Position numbers and translations under genes: made by a program. From JAWKWH01 sp963669415 (GTDB lineage Bacteria; Pseudomonadota; Alphaproteobacteria; Rhizobiales; Rhizobiaceae), in contig CAXXPS010000002.1 of the NCBI GenBank assembly GCA_963669415.2, positions 992,001 through 1,056,000 of the forward strand: a DNA stretch of 64,000 bases, given 5' to 3'. Positions within the stretch are counted from its first letter, which is position 1, and each line of letters starts with the position of its first letter. Below the pieces are notes generated by a model, which had not been told where the DNA came from, searched no databases, and saw only the letters and a list, made by a program, of their open reading frames with translations. Below are positions 1 through 8,407 of this stretch, in pieces.

Positions 1-135
1 AATATCGCAAACGACGATCTGGCGCAGGATTTGGAAGCGCGGGGAATTGGCTTTAAAGGTGTCGGAGACTGCCTCGCTGCCCGCCAGGCGCCCTATGCCA
101 TTCATGATGGCAGACGTATCGGATTGGAGCTTTGA
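1..135 (+). CDS. C-terminal end of an FAD/NADH:flavin oxidoreductase (partial)
   Basis: An open frame runs in from the left edge and stops at 133-135. Its last residues contain GDCLAARQAPYAIHDGRRIG, which resembles the C-terminal FAD-domain signature (GDC-A-R-A-x-(Y/F)-(E/D)G) of the trimethylamine dehydrogenase / 2,4-dienoyl-CoA reductase / N-methylproline demethylase group of old-yellow-enzyme fusions. Only about 44 residues are visible, so the substrate cannot be inferred. It ends 3 bases before the next gene, so the two are probably cotranscribed. Confidence 0.6.
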   Translation, partial: NIANDDLAQDLEARGIGFKGVGDCLAARQAPYAIHDGRRIGLEL

Positions 136-138
136 AAC

Positions 139-1128
139 ATGGCGAGGATTTCCGCCGACGATCTGGAACGACTGTGCTTTGATGCAATCGTCGCTGCCGG
201 TAGCGCAACTGCACCTGCGGTGTCACTCGCCCGCCACACGGTAATGACAGAGTGTTTTGGCCAGACGAACCATGGTGTCAGTCATCTTTTTGACTATTTG
301 TCAGCGATGCGTGAGGGTCGCATTGACGGCAAGGCGGTTCCCGAAATTACTCATCCGGCTCCGGCGATGATCCTGTCAAATGCGGGCGGTGGCATTGCGC
401 AACTAGGGTTTGATATTGCCTTCGACCAGCTGATCGAGCGCACCCAGGATTTGGGCATGGCCATTTTCCTGCAGAACAACTCCTTCACTTGTGGCGCATT
501 GGGCTTGTTTGCATGGCGGCTCGCGCGGGAAGGTCTAGTCGCATGGGCTGGCACAAACGGTCCGCCCTTGCTTGCCGGTTCGGGGTCGAAGAAACCGATT
601 TTCTGTACCAATCCGATGGCGTTTTCAGCACCCCAGGCAGATGGTCCGCCCATGCTGATCGATCAATCATCGAGCGCGACAGCATTTGCAGAAATCAGGG
701 CGGCTGCACGGCAAGGCAAAACCATTCCGGAGGGCTGGGCACTTGATGCGGACGGCAATCCGACCACCGACCCGAATGAGGCGATCAAGGGCGCGCTTCT
801 GGCTTTTGGAGGCAGTCGCGGCGCTAATATCGCAATGATGATGGAAATCATGGCCGCGGGACTTTCCGGTGCAAATTGGGGGCTCGATGCGCCGTCCTTT
901 CTGACCGGAAACGAGAGCCCGGCAACCGGCATGTATGTTGTCGCGATCAATCCACACCCGATCGATCCCCAGTTCGAGGACCGATTGGCTAAACACCTGA
1001 CGCGCCTGAAAGATGAATACGGGGTCTATGTGCCCGGAATCTCAAAGGGTCTCGAATATGAGCGCGCCCGGGCCGAAGGTATCGACATCGCCGATGACAC
1101 GATTGAACAACTGAGGTCCATGATCTGA
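139..1128 (+). CDS. Ldh2/MDH-type NAD(P)-dependent dehydrogenase
   Basis: 329 residues, the usual length of the Ldh2 (malate/L-lactate/ureidoglycolate dehydrogenase, delta1-piperideine-2-carboxylate reductase) family, which is unrelated to Rossmann-fold LDH. Visible family signatures are the FGQTNHGVSH region near residues 40-48, the SKKPIFCTNPMAFSAP nucleotide-binding stretch around 150-165 and the GGSRGANIAMMMEI segment near 225. The start is the ATG three bases after the preceding stop. Neighbours (a flavin oxidoreductase end upstream, a deaminase and an oxygenase downstream) hint at catabolism of an amino or imino acid, possibly as a pyrroline- or piperideine-2-carboxylate reductase. That specificity is only inference. 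Confidence 0.8.
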   Translation: MARISADDLERLCFDAIVAAGSATAPAVSLARHTVMTECFGQTNHGVSHLFDYLSAMREGRIDGKAVPEITHPAPAMILSNAGGGIAQLGFDIAFDQLIERTQDLGMAIFLQNNSFTCGALGLFAWRLAREGLVAWAGTNGPPLLAGSGSKKPIFCTNPMAFSAPQADGPPMLIDQSSSATAFAEIRAAARQGKTIPEGWALDADGNPTTDPNEAIKGALLAFGGSRGANIAMMMEIMAAGLSGANWGLDAPSFLTGNESPATGMYVVAINPHPIDPQFEDRLAKHLTRLKDEYGVYVPGISKGLEYERARAEGIDIADDTIEQLRSMI

Positions 1129-1142
1129 CGGAGGTGTGCCAT

Positions 1143-1643
1143 ATGTGTGAGCTTGATTCGTACGAAATCCGCCATATTCGTCAACACCGCAGCAACCGAC
1201 GCAATTTTCTGTATCTCGCCGGCCTCTCCGCATTCGGTCTCGGGATCAAGCCGACAATTGCAACTGCTTCCAGTGGAGAAGAGATCGTCCAACCGGCCGC
1301 GCCGGACGATGCGACCTTCATCGAGCGCGCGTTTGAGATGCGCCAGATTGCAACCGAAAGAGGCGACCAGCCTTACGGCGCAGTCGTTGTCCGCGAAGGC
1401 CGTATCATCGGTCAGTCCTGGAGCCGGGTCATCATCGACAATGATCCGACGGCACACGCGGAGATGGCCGCAATCCGGGACGCGGCCCGCCGGCAGGGCG
1501 ACCGTAACCTGGCAGGCTCCATTCTTTACTCTTCATCAAGGCCATGTCCGATGTGCGAGGCAGGCGCTTATTGGGCCCGGGTTGAATCGATGATCCATGG
1601 CCGTGAATGGTCCGATGCAGGCCGACCATCGCTTTGCAGATAA
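1143..1643 (+). CDS. Tat-signal nucleoside/cytidine-deaminase-fold deaminase
   Basis: 166 residues. A GGAGG at 1130-1134 sits 8 bases before the ATG at 1143, favouring it over the GTG at 1134, which overlaps the SD. The zinc motifs of the CDA fold are complete: HAEMAAI carries the zinc-binding His and catalytic Glu, and PCPMC carries the two zinc Cys. This places it nearest TadA/guanine-deaminase-type proteins. The N-terminus has SNRRNFLYLAGLSAFGLG, a good twin-arginine export motif followed by a hydrophobic stretch, which is odd for a normally cytosolic enzyme. The C-terminus stops soon after the second zinc motif, shorter than typical guanine deaminases. The substrate is unknown. Confidence 0.75.
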   Translation: MCELDSYEIRHIRQHRSNRRNFLYLAGLSAFGLGIKPTIATASSGEEIVQPAAPDDATFIERAFEMRQIATERGDQPYGAVVVREGRIIGQSWSRVIIDNDPTAHAEMAAIRDAARRQGDRNLAGSILYSSSRPCPMCEAGAYWARVESMIHGREWSDAGRPSLCR

Positions 1644-1755
1644 GAACCTCGGATCGATTTTAGCCTCAGCGGCATATCCATGTCGGAATACAAGCGATGA
1701 AAGTGGGCGAATGGCGCGACCATGTTCAACCAGACGGTAAATATGGGAGGTGCCG

Positions 1756-2607
1756 ATGCCAAGTTACAACGCCACCGACTTAATTGACCTTGATCGATAC
1801 CCACTCGGCAATATCGGCAGCAGTGAGTATGCGACGCTGATCTCCGGAACTCGAAAATCGCTGGAAGCATATGGCTGCGCTGTCCTGCCGGGATTTGTCC
1901 GCCCTGACCGAATACAGGATCTGGTCATAGAAGCCGACCGTGTTGCACCATTTGGGCATCGCTCATTCAACCGCACCAATGCCTACTTCACGCAGGACCG
2001 GGACAATTTGCCGAAATCGCATCCGATGCGAAGGTTCTACGATCGGTCGAATGCCTTTGTACCGGCCGACAATTTCGGCGACGACAGCCCGTTGCGGGCG
2101 ATCTACGAGTGGCCAAATTTCCCGCCGTTCATCAAGGACGCATTGGGCGAAGAACGGTTCTTTCGTTATGCCGATCCGCTTGCAGATGTGATCATCAATG
2201 TCGTGGAGGAAGGCGAAGGGTTTCCTTGGCATTTCGATACCAACAACTACACGGTTACACTGGCCATCCAAAACGGTGAGAGCGGCGGCGAGTTTGAATT
2301 TTGCCCGGGCCTCCGCTCGCCAACAGACGAAAACTACGATGGAGTGGCGGCGGTTCTCGATGGAGATCCCGGCCCGGTGAAAACCGTGCACCTACAGCCC
2401 GGCGACCTGCAGATTTTCAAGGGCCGATACGCTCTGCACCGAGTCAAACCAGTGGGCGGCAAAAGAAATCGCTATGTCGGCATTTTCTCATTTGTGGAAC
2501 AGGAAGGCATGGTGGGCAGCCCAGAACGTACGCGCCAGCTTTATGGACGGGTGCTGCCCATTCATCTGGAACGGGCCGGACTTCGTGCGGACGCTCTCGT
2601 TGACTGA
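1756..2607 (+). CDS. Fe(II)/2-oxoglutarate-type dioxygenase-like protein
   Basis: 283 residues. GGGAGG at 1745-1750 supports the ATG at 1756. A double-stranded beta-helix iron site is visible: HFDTNNYTVTLA gives the HxD pair, and RYALHRVKPVGGKRNRYVG gives the distal His plus a downstream Arg that would bind the 2-oxoacid carboxylate. SGGEFEFCPGLR between them is typical of prolyl-hydroxylase/phytanoyl-type folds. I do not recognise a characterised orthologue; family members hydroxylate small molecules or amino acids. It is the last gene of the leading plus-strand group and is convergent with the next gene. Confidence 0.65.
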   Translation: MPSYNATDLIDLDRYPLGNIGSSEYATLISGTRKSLEAYGCAVLPGFVRPDRIQDLVIEADRVAPFGHRSFNRTNAYFTQDRDNLPKSHPMRRFYDRSNAFVPADNFGDDSPLRAIYEWPNFPPFIKDALGEERFFRYADPLADVIINVVEEGEGFPWHFDTNNYTVTLAIQNGESGGEFEFCPGLRSPTDENYDGVAAVLDGDPGPVKTVHLQPGDLQIFKGRYALHRVKPVGGKRNRYVGIFSFVEQEGMVGSPERTRQLYGRVLPIHLERAGLRADALVD

Positions 2608-2613
2608 CCGATA

Positions 2614-3081
2614 TTAATTCAAAGGCCAGGCACAGGTTTGCTCGCCGACATTTTCGCAAGGCTCATAGACTGCAATCGCGCTCGCGCTGCTGTCTTCCCA
2701 CACGACCTGCACGGCGATCTTCTTTGCGGTACCCATCGGTAGCCGGATCGCAATGTGGTCAATTCCCGCATCTGGCGGCAGCGCCATTGGGTTTTGGGGA
2801 TTGCAATCGGCCAGTGGAAAGATCTTGTCGAGTGCCTCGGAATTGATCGAATAGCGGATTTCGGAAAGGCGGCAGTGCAGCGTTTGTAACGTAGTGAAGT
2901 AGATCCACTGCTCGCCATTGTAGTTTCGAAACTGAACCCATCCTGATTCCTTGTTGCCGGTTAGCATGGCCTGGTAGACGGCCATCGGAGGAATGCGCGA
3001 CTTGTCCTTAGCCATCAAAATACCTGCCGAAAGCAACATCGCTGCTATGGCTATACTGGCTGTGAGCAGAAGTTTGGGCAT
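2614..3081 (-). CDS. Conserved secreted protein of unknown function
   Basis: 155 residues starting MPKLLL. AAGGA lies 7 bases before this ATG, whereas the in-frame TTG at 3096 has no SD. An N-terminal hydrophobic stretch of about 20 residues ending LSAGILMAKDK looks like a signal peptide or membrane anchor. The mature part has four cysteines (HCRL, ADCNP, EPCENV, QTCAW), probably forming disulfides in the periplasm. It lies 35 bases after the dipeptidase gene on the same strand, so it may be the last gene of a three-gene envelope operon. I do not recognise a function. Confidence 0.7.
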   Translation of the reverse strand: MPKLLLTASIAIAAMLLSAGILMAKDKSRIPPMAVYQAMLTGNKESGWVQFRNYNGEQWIYFTTLQTLHCRLSEIRYSINSEALDKIFPLADCNPQNPMALPPDAGIDHIAIRLPMGTAKKIAVQVVWEDSSASAIAVYEPCENVGEQTCAWPLN

Positions 3082-3116
3082 GCCTATATCCTTCAATCCG
3101 AATTCTGTCTTGGTGC

Positions 3117-3881
3117 CTATCGATTTCCCGGTTTGGGCGCCACAACCGGAAAATCGAAATAGGTTCGTTTATAGGGCTCATTATTCAACGTGAAATGCCA
3201 CCATTCGCCGGAATAATTGCGAAACCCGTGCCGCTGCATGATTGCGACCAAAATCCGGCGGTTTTTTTGTGCTTCGGCCGATACGTGCCTGGAGGCGGTT
3301 TGGCTACGCAGGTCAAAGCAGTCGAAACCAGTTCCCATATCGAGCTCCGCTCCACCTTCGTGCGGGCCGCAGCCATCGCGAAGTGGTTCATCCTTTTGTT
3401 CCGGCAGTGTCAAATCAATCAGGGTCAAATCGACCGTTCCGCCGCGGGAATGGCCTGATCGCTTGGCGATAAAGCCGGGAAAAAGATGACGGCGCTTGAA
3501 AGCAGGATGGTATCGTTGCCTCAGGTCTGGCGAGGTATCTGTAGAAGCGGCCCAACGCACAAAAGCCGCGACCGCTGTAACCGGACGATAGCAATCGAAA
3601 ATTTTCAGGCCCAATCCTTCATCCTTCAGATCAATCTGAATCCGTTTCAATGCCTGGGCAGCGCCTTTGACAATAATGCATTCTGCCGCCTCATATCCGG
3701 CGACCGGTTTGCCGGTGAAGTTATCCGGTCCTGCGTAGCGAATGGCCTGCATGATTGTCGGGTCAACGGATTGGAGGTGCACAAACCCGGGTGCCGGATT
3801 GGCCTTTGCGTCCTGTGCGTTCGCATTTTGCGCGACAATTGTTGCGATGGCGAGCAGTACAAATGTCAATCTGACAATCAA
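3117..3881 (-). CDS. VanX-type D-alanyl-D-alanine dipeptidase
   Basis: Zinc dipeptidase of the peptidase M15D (VanX/DdpX) family, which splits D-Ala-D-Ala. The signature SGHSRGGTVDLTLIDL carries the first His and Asp zinc ligands, and EWWHFTL near the C-terminus carries the catalytic Glu and last His. I chose the TTG at 3881, which overlaps the stop of the upstream caspase gene and gives a clean signal peptide (LIVRLTFVLLAIATIVAQNANA). An upstream ATG at 3962 would add 27 non-secretory residues inside the neighbour. The product is expected in the periplasm, acting in peptidoglycan D-Ala recycling. A resistance role is not indicated, as no vanH/vanA-like genes are nearby. Confidence 0.75.
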   Translation of the reverse strand: MIVRLTFVLLAIATIVAQNANAQDAKANPAPGFVHLQSVDPTIMQAIRYAGPDNFTGKPVAGYEAAECIIVKGAAQALKRIQIDLKDEGLGLKIFDCYRPVTAVAAFVRWAASTDTSPDLRQRYHPAFKRRHLFPGFIAKRSGHSRGGTVDLTLIDLTLPEQKDEPLRDGCGPHEGGAELDMGTGFDCFDLRSQTASRHVSAEAQKNRRILVAIMQRHGFRNYSGEWWHFTLNNEPYKRTYFDFPVVAPKPGNR

Positions 3882-5356
3882 TTCAGGACCCGCAATTCGC
3901 TGATGGCCGTGTCGCGATACTTGGACCCGCGATAGACGGACAAGATCCGCAATTGCAACCATCTCATCTTTTCAAATCCTGACAGGTCAACTGTTTGAAA
4001 CGACCCGGTATCACTCAAAGATACCGTTCTGCTTTCACCAGCCGAGGTGAGGATCTCGATCTCGCGGACACGGCCGTTTTTCCGGTAAATATCATTGTTC
4101 TTGGTGTACCCGTTGCGAAGCTCCATCACGGCGGGATTTGCCAGGTCGCCGAAATCGACCAAAATCCACTCGCCTATGCCATCGCCACGAATGCCCTCGA
4201 CCCATGCAGTTGCCTGGTTGCCATCGACAAGGTTTGCGGCACGGTAAGAGTTCCGGCCCTGCGGATCCAGAACCGAACTGGTGCAAAGAAGGACGCCACC
4301 CTCCAGTTTAATACAATCCTGAGAGCTGCTGCTTGGCGGGTCATCGTGGATTTCGATAGTGCCGTCGAAACCTTCTGTTCCCCGATCCAGGGCCGCCGTC
4401 TGTTTGGCAATCTCGTCAAGGCGGGCTCTGGCAAAATCAGCGTAAAGGCTGTCCGGATAGCGGGAAATGAACGTCTCAAACATCGCCGGGCTATTGCTCT
4501 CGCGAATAGCATTCCAAGCCGCAAGCGCTGAATCGTCCTCCGCGGGTTGCTGAACAATACCGCCCGTATCCCCGCTGAGATACACTGCATCGGTGAGCGA
4601 AGAATTGCTCCATGGCACCTGCCTGCCACCGGTTGCGTCCATCACATCGCGCCGTACGCGCCGCATCATGATCGCGACATCGAGTTTGGGTGCATTCATG
4701 TGGCGCAACAGCGCGGTTGTGAACGGGCTGTTGGCTCCGTCGCCGTCGAGCGCGACATTACCCGGCTGCGTCGAAAAGGAGATCAATGTGCCCACCCCGG
4801 TCTCAAGTGGCGCCAGGCCACGCCCGATATTGGACGATCGGGTACCCATCGAACGGGCAAGGTTTTTCGCCAGCGGATTGTCCCGGCAGGCGTCGAGAAT
4901 AATGAGATTGGTTCTCCGTTCGCGTTCCATGCTACGCAGGACGGCGTTCATTGAGACAGTCTGAAAATCGAGGTCGGCTTCGTCGGCGAGCTCTGCATCG
5001 ACCGGTATCAGATAGTTTTGACCACCAACCTGCAGGCCGTGACCGGCATAGTAAAACAGGGTCAGTTTTGCTCCGCGGGATGCTTTTGAGAACTCCCGCA
5101 CCGCCTGTTCCAGCCCGATCCTGTCGAGATCGAACCCGGAGACAACTTCAAATCCAAGAGATTGAAGCGATGCGGCCACAGCCTCAGCGTCATTCTTCGG
5201 ATTGGCCAGTTCGGCGACGTGTTCATAGGCAGAGTTGCCGATGACCAGCGCAACGCGCTTGGCCGATGCCGCTGTGGTTGTCACCGCAACCGACATTACA
5301 ATTGCCAACCAGAGGCAGGCTGTTTTAGCCACTACGCGCACCGAACTTCTCTCCAT
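3878..5356 (-). CDS. Exported caspase-like (C14) protease with C-terminal glycan-binding-like domain
   Basis: 492 residues. A signal peptide (residues 1 to about 32, ending TTAASA) is followed by a caspase p20-like domain starting RVALVIGNSAY. The catalytic dyad is visible as His106 in YYAGHG and Cys157 in LDACRDN. After a spacer (about 270-345), the last 140 residues (SSVLDP, AWVEGIRGDGIGEW, NGYTKNND) resemble the discoidin-like domain called NADase-type glycan-binding domain. The protein is therefore a secreted or periplasmic protease fused to a carbohydrate-binding module. Translation of the VanX-like gene starts at its stop codon, so the two are coupled. Its biological role is unknown. 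Confidence 0.75.
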   Translation of the reverse strand: MERSSVRVVAKTACLWLAIVMSVAVTTTAASAKRVALVIGNSAYEHVAELANPKNDAEAVAASLQSLGFEVVSGFDLDRIGLEQAVREFSKASRGAKLTLFYYAGHGLQVGGQNYLIPVDAELADEADLDFQTVSMNAVLRSMERERRTNLIILDACRDNPLAKNLARSMGTRSSNIGRGLAPLETGVGTLISFSTQPGNVALDGDGANSPFTTALLRHMNAPKLDVAIMMRRVRRDVMDATGGRQVPWSNSSLTDAVYLSGDTGGIVQQPAEDDSALAAWNAIRESNSPAMFETFISRYPDSLYADFARARLDEIAKQTAALDRGTEGFDGTIEIHDDPPSSSSQDCIKLEGGVLLCTSSVLDPQGRNSYRAANLVDGNQATAWVEGIRGDGIGEWILVDFGDLANPAVMELRNGYTKNNDIYRKNGRVREIEILTSAGESRTVSLSDTGSFQTVDLSGFEKMRWLQLRILSVYRGSKYRDTAISELRVLN

Positions 5357-5425
5357 CTTTCATGCGCAGAGAATTACACATCGTGGCGGGGCGGCCAAGA
5401 CGCCGGTCTGAACGATCTTGAATCG

Positions 5426-5911
5426 TCAGACAGCGATTTTGTGGTGTTGATAGGCGAGCACGTTTTTGCGCAGCAGCTTGAGCAGGCGAAGCAGATTTTC
5501 CTGATCCTTTTCACTCATTCCGGCGAACAGTTGAGCTCGAAGATCATCGACTGCGGCATCGCACTGCCGAAGTTTTTCGGCGCCTGCAGCCGTCAGGGTG
5601 ATTTCCGAATATCGCCGGTCGGCAGCGCTGGCTTCCTTGCGAAGAAAACCCCGCTCGATCATGCGATCCACCAACCGGCTGGCGACGGAACGTTCAACCA
5701 CGGTCAGTTCTGCAAGATCGCTGACCGAGAGGGATCGAATGCTGTCAAGGCACGACAGAATCCGCCAATCAGCCACTTTCAGCCCGTGCGGCCTTAGCGC
5801 AGTGTTCATGTTCTCGCGATTTTGGCGGTCCAATGCTGCGAGATAGAATTCCGGCGCTTCGATTTTCGAACGTCCGCCATTGCTGGTCTGAGTTTCGATG
5901 TCGTTTGCCAT
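5426..5911 (-). CDS. MarR family transcriptional regulator
   Basis: 161 residues with the MarR winged helix: a helix-turn-helix around LSVSDLAELTVVERSVASRLVDRM and a wing with DRRYSEITLT. It is divergent from the aminobenzoyl-CoA monooxygenase gene, with 132 bases between them holding two inverted-repeat candidates. MarR proteins in aromatic CoA pathways (HcaR, CouR, BadR types) are usually derepressed by the CoA-thioester intermediate, so control of the divergent gene and possibly of the 21.7-28.6 kb operon is the likely role. A second MarR gene at 27318-27788 competes for that role. Confidence 0.85.
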   Translation of the reverse strand: MANDIETQTSNGGRSKIEAPEFYLAALDRQNRENMNTALRPHGLKVADWRILSCLDSIRSLSVSDLAELTVVERSVASRLVDRMIERGFLRKEASAADRRYSEITLTAAGAEKLRQCDAAVDDLRAQLFAGMSEKDQENLLRLLKLLRKNVLAYQHHKIAV

Positions 5912-5985
5912 TCTGCTACCGATCCTGTGGCCTCGCCTCAGTCAGAACTCACCGATACGCCTGTACATATTGCAAGTAAATTAAA

Positions 5986-6000
5986 TGCATGATAGATGCA
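5986..6000. promoter_or_regulatory. Inverted repeat TGCAT-N5-ATGCA, candidate MarR operator
   Basis: Perfect 5-base arms separated by GATAG in the short region between the divergent marR and the monooxygenase gene. Spacing and AT-richness suit a MarR dimer. The assignment is inferred from position only. Confidence 0.35.
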
Positions 6001-6008
6001 ATAGCACA

Positions 6009-6026
6009 TATTTTACACTTAAAACA
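6009..6026. promoter_or_regulatory. AT-rich near-palindrome shared with the 28.6 kb operon, candidate operator
   Basis: TATTTTACACTTAAAACA lies 18 bases before the ATG at 6044. It has TTTTA/TAAAA arms and matches 14 of 18 positions of TATTTCAAGCTTAAAATA found upstream of the SDR gene at 28585. The shared motif and similar distance to the start codons suggest a common regulator for both loci. Confidence 0.4.
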
Positions 6027-6043
6027 TTGTCGGAGCAGCGATC

Positions 6044-8398
6044 ATGAAAATCACGATCATCGGCGGCGGACCGGGGGGACTTTATCTGGCGTTGTTGACC
6101 AAGAAAGCGCGACCGGACTGGACAATCGAGGTTTTCGAGCAAAATCAGGCCGACGATACATTCGGCTTTGGTGTCGTTTTTTCCGATGACACACTGGACG
6201 AGTTTCTCAATCGGGATCTGCCGGTGTTTGAGCGCATCCGCGAGGAATTCGCTTATTGGCAAGACATCGCTATCCACTACAAGGGTCAGGAGATCCGTGC
6301 AGGTGGCAATGGATTTTGCGGCACATCGCGCCATACATTGTTGAAAATCCTGCAGGAACGTTGTGCCGAACTGGGCGTCGACATGAACTTTGGCGCCATC
6401 GTCAAGCCGGAAGAACTCAAAACGCGCTTTGCCAACAGCGATGTCATCGTCGCCGGCGATGGCATCAATTCACCTATCCGCGAAGCCAATGCAGAAGCTT
6501 TCAAGCCGTCCACAGTTATCAAATCCAACCGGTTCTGCTGGATGGGATCGTCGCGGCCAATGGACGAGTTCAATTACTTCTTCAAGCAGACCGAGCACGG
6601 CATTATCTGTGCCCACACCTATCAGTACCAGTCAGACCGTTCGACCTGGGTGTTCGAGATGGACGAGGCCTGCTGGCAGGGGCACGGATTTGAGGAGTTT
6701 GACGAAGAGGGGTCGAAGGCAAAGCTGGAAGCAATTTATGCGGAGGAACTTCAAGGTCACCCGCTGCTGCTCAACCGGTCGCACTGGCGCAATTTCCCGC
6801 GTATTTTCTGTGAGAACTGGTGGACCGACAATATTGTGATTCTCGGCGACGCCAAGGCGTCGGCTCACTTCTCCATCGGCTCCGGATCGAAACTGGCGAT
6901 GGAATGCGCAATCGCTTTGTCGGATGCTCTTTTGGAGCACGCAGAGACCGATGTGCAGGCGGCGTTTCAAGCCTACGATGATGAACGGCGCACCCCGTGT
7001 CAGATCATCCAGCACAATGCCGATGTATCGCTTGCCTGGTTTGAGCATATGGACCGGTCGTTTGACATGGAGCCGATGCAGTTTGCCATGGTGCTGATGT
7101 GCCGGGCCAAATCGATCACCTACGACAATCTCATTTTGCGAGATGCCTCATTCGTCGAAAAAGCGGATACCGAATGGTATGAACGCTACTGGCGTGAGAC
7201 AGGTATCGATGTCCGTGACACGCGACCGACACCGATGTTCACCAAGTTCAAACTTCGAGAGATGGAACTGGAAAACCGTGTCGTGATGTCGCCCATGGCT
7301 CAATACCGGGCCGACCCAGACGGCAATATCAACGACTGGCACAAGGTGCACTATTGCAGCCATTCGCTCGGCGGAATGGGGCTTATGTTTTGCGAAATGA
7401 CCTGTCCTTCAGCCGATGCGCGAATTACCGAGGGCTGCCCCGGCATGTGGACAGATGAGCATGAGCGGCGCTGGAAGGAGATCGTCGAATTCGTCCATTC
7501 GAACTCGACAGCGAAAATCTGCATGCAGCTCGGGCATGCCGGAAGAAAGGGATCGACACAGCTCGGTTGGGAAAATCCGGATTATCCGATCGCGGAAAAG
7601 GATCGAAACTGGCCGCTGATCTCAGCTTCGTCAATTCCCTATTTTGAAGATGCCAGCGACAGGCCTGCCGAAATGGACCGGGACGCAATGGATCGGGTCA
7701 AGGCAGATTTTGTGCAGGCCGCAGAACGCGCCAAACGGGCCGGCTTTGACATGCTGGAACTGCATTGTGCGCACGGATATCTGCTCGCCTCATTCCTATC
7801 TCCGCTGACCAATTTACGGGCTGACGAGTATGGTGGCCCGGTGGAAAACCGCCTGCGCTATCCGCTTGAGGTGTTCAAGGCAATGCGTGCCGTCTGGCCC
7901 GAAGTCAAACCGATGTCGGTGCGTGTTTCCGCATCCGACTGGAAAGAGGGCGGGCTGAGCGAGGAAGACCTGATCGCCATCTCAGAAGCATTTCATGATG
8001 CCGGTTGCGACCTGATCGATGTTTCCGCCGGCCAGACCGTTCCCGACCAGCAGCCTGTCTATGGCCGCATGTTCCAGGTGCCGTTTGCCGAAGCAGTGCG
8101 TAACGTACCCAAGATTGCCACAATGGCTGTTGGCGCAATCACCGAACCGGCCCAGGTCAATACAATCCTGCACACGCGCCGCGCCGATCTCGTCGCGCTC
8201 GGACGCCCACATCTGTGGAACCCCTACTTCACACATCAAGCAGCTGCCTGGTACGCGACGTTGAACGAAAAATCCTGGGCCAAACCCTATTTGTCGGGTG
8301 CACAGCAAGCGTTCCGCGAGCAGGAAAAGACCCGAGAAAAGCTGCATGAATTGCAGGTCAAGGCGGCGCCCGGACAACGCCTGCATGAGAGCGCATAG
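6044..8398 (+). CDS. 2-aminobenzoyl-CoA monooxygenase/reductase-type fusion (also named bifunctional salicylyl-CoA 5-hydroxylase/oxidoreductase)
   Basis: 784 residues in two domains. Residues 1 to about 390 form a flavin aromatic hydroxylase: FAD motif GGGPGGLYLA near residue 8, GDGINSPIR, and GDAKASAHFSIGSG. Residues about 398-784 form an old-yellow-enzyme NADH:flavin oxidoreductase (FKLREMELENRVVMSPMAQY, HCAHGYLLASFLSP, VALGRPHLWNPY). The same architecture is known for the Azoarcus enzyme that hydroxylates and then reduces the ring of 2-aminobenzoyl-CoA. The pathway's aminobenzoate-CoA ligase, RidA and beta-oxidation genes are at 21.7-28.6 kb rather than adjacent. The divergent MarR gene probably regulates it. 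Salicylyl-CoA as substrate is the main alternative. Confidence 0.85.
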   Translation: MKITIIGGGPGGLYLALLTKKARPDWTIEVFEQNQADDTFGFGVVFSDDTLDEFLNRDLPVFERIREEFAYWQDIAIHYKGQEIRAGGNGFCGTSRHTLLKILQERCAELGVDMNFGAIVKPEELKTRFANSDVIVAGDGINSPIREANAEAFKPSTVIKSNRFCWMGSSRPMDEFNYFFKQTEHGIICAHTYQYQSDRSTWVFEMDEACWQGHGFEEFDEEGSKAKLEAIYAEELQGHPLLLNRSHWRNFPRIFCENWWTDNIVILGDAKASAHFSIGSGSKLAMECAIALSDALLEHAETDVQAAFQAYDDERRTPCQIIQHNADVSLAWFEHMDRSFDMEPMQFAMVLMCRAKSITYDNLILRDASFVEKADTEWYERYWRETGIDVRDTRPTPMFTKFKLREMELENRVVMSPMAQYRADPDGNINDWHKVHYCSHSLGGMGLMFCEMTCPSADARITEGCPGMWTDEHERRWKEIVEFVHSNSTAKICMQLGHAGRKGSTQLGWENPDYPIAEKDRNWPLISASSIPYFEDASDRPAEMDRDAMDRVKADFVQAAERAKRAGFDMLELHCAHGYLLASFLSPLTNLRADEYGGPVENRLRYPLEVFKAMRAVWPEVKPMSVRVSASDWKEGGLSEEDLIAISEAFHDAGCDLIDVSAGQTVPDQQPVYGRMFQVPFAEAVRNVPKIATMAVGAITEPAQVNTILHTRRADLVALGRPHLWNPYFTHQAAAWYATLNEKSWAKPYLSGAQQAFREQEKTREKLHELQVKAAPGQRLHESA

Positions 8399-8407
8399 GG
8401 GAATCGC

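Noticed and set aside
47..244. Short plus-strand frame overlapping the first two genes
   Set aside because: It runs out of frame through the end of the flavin oxidoreductase and the start of the Ldh2 gene.
3117..3881. Glycopeptide-resistance interpretation of the VanX-type gene
   Set aside because: No vanH, vanA-type ligase or vanRS genes are nearby, and chromosomal homologues serve D-Ala recycling.
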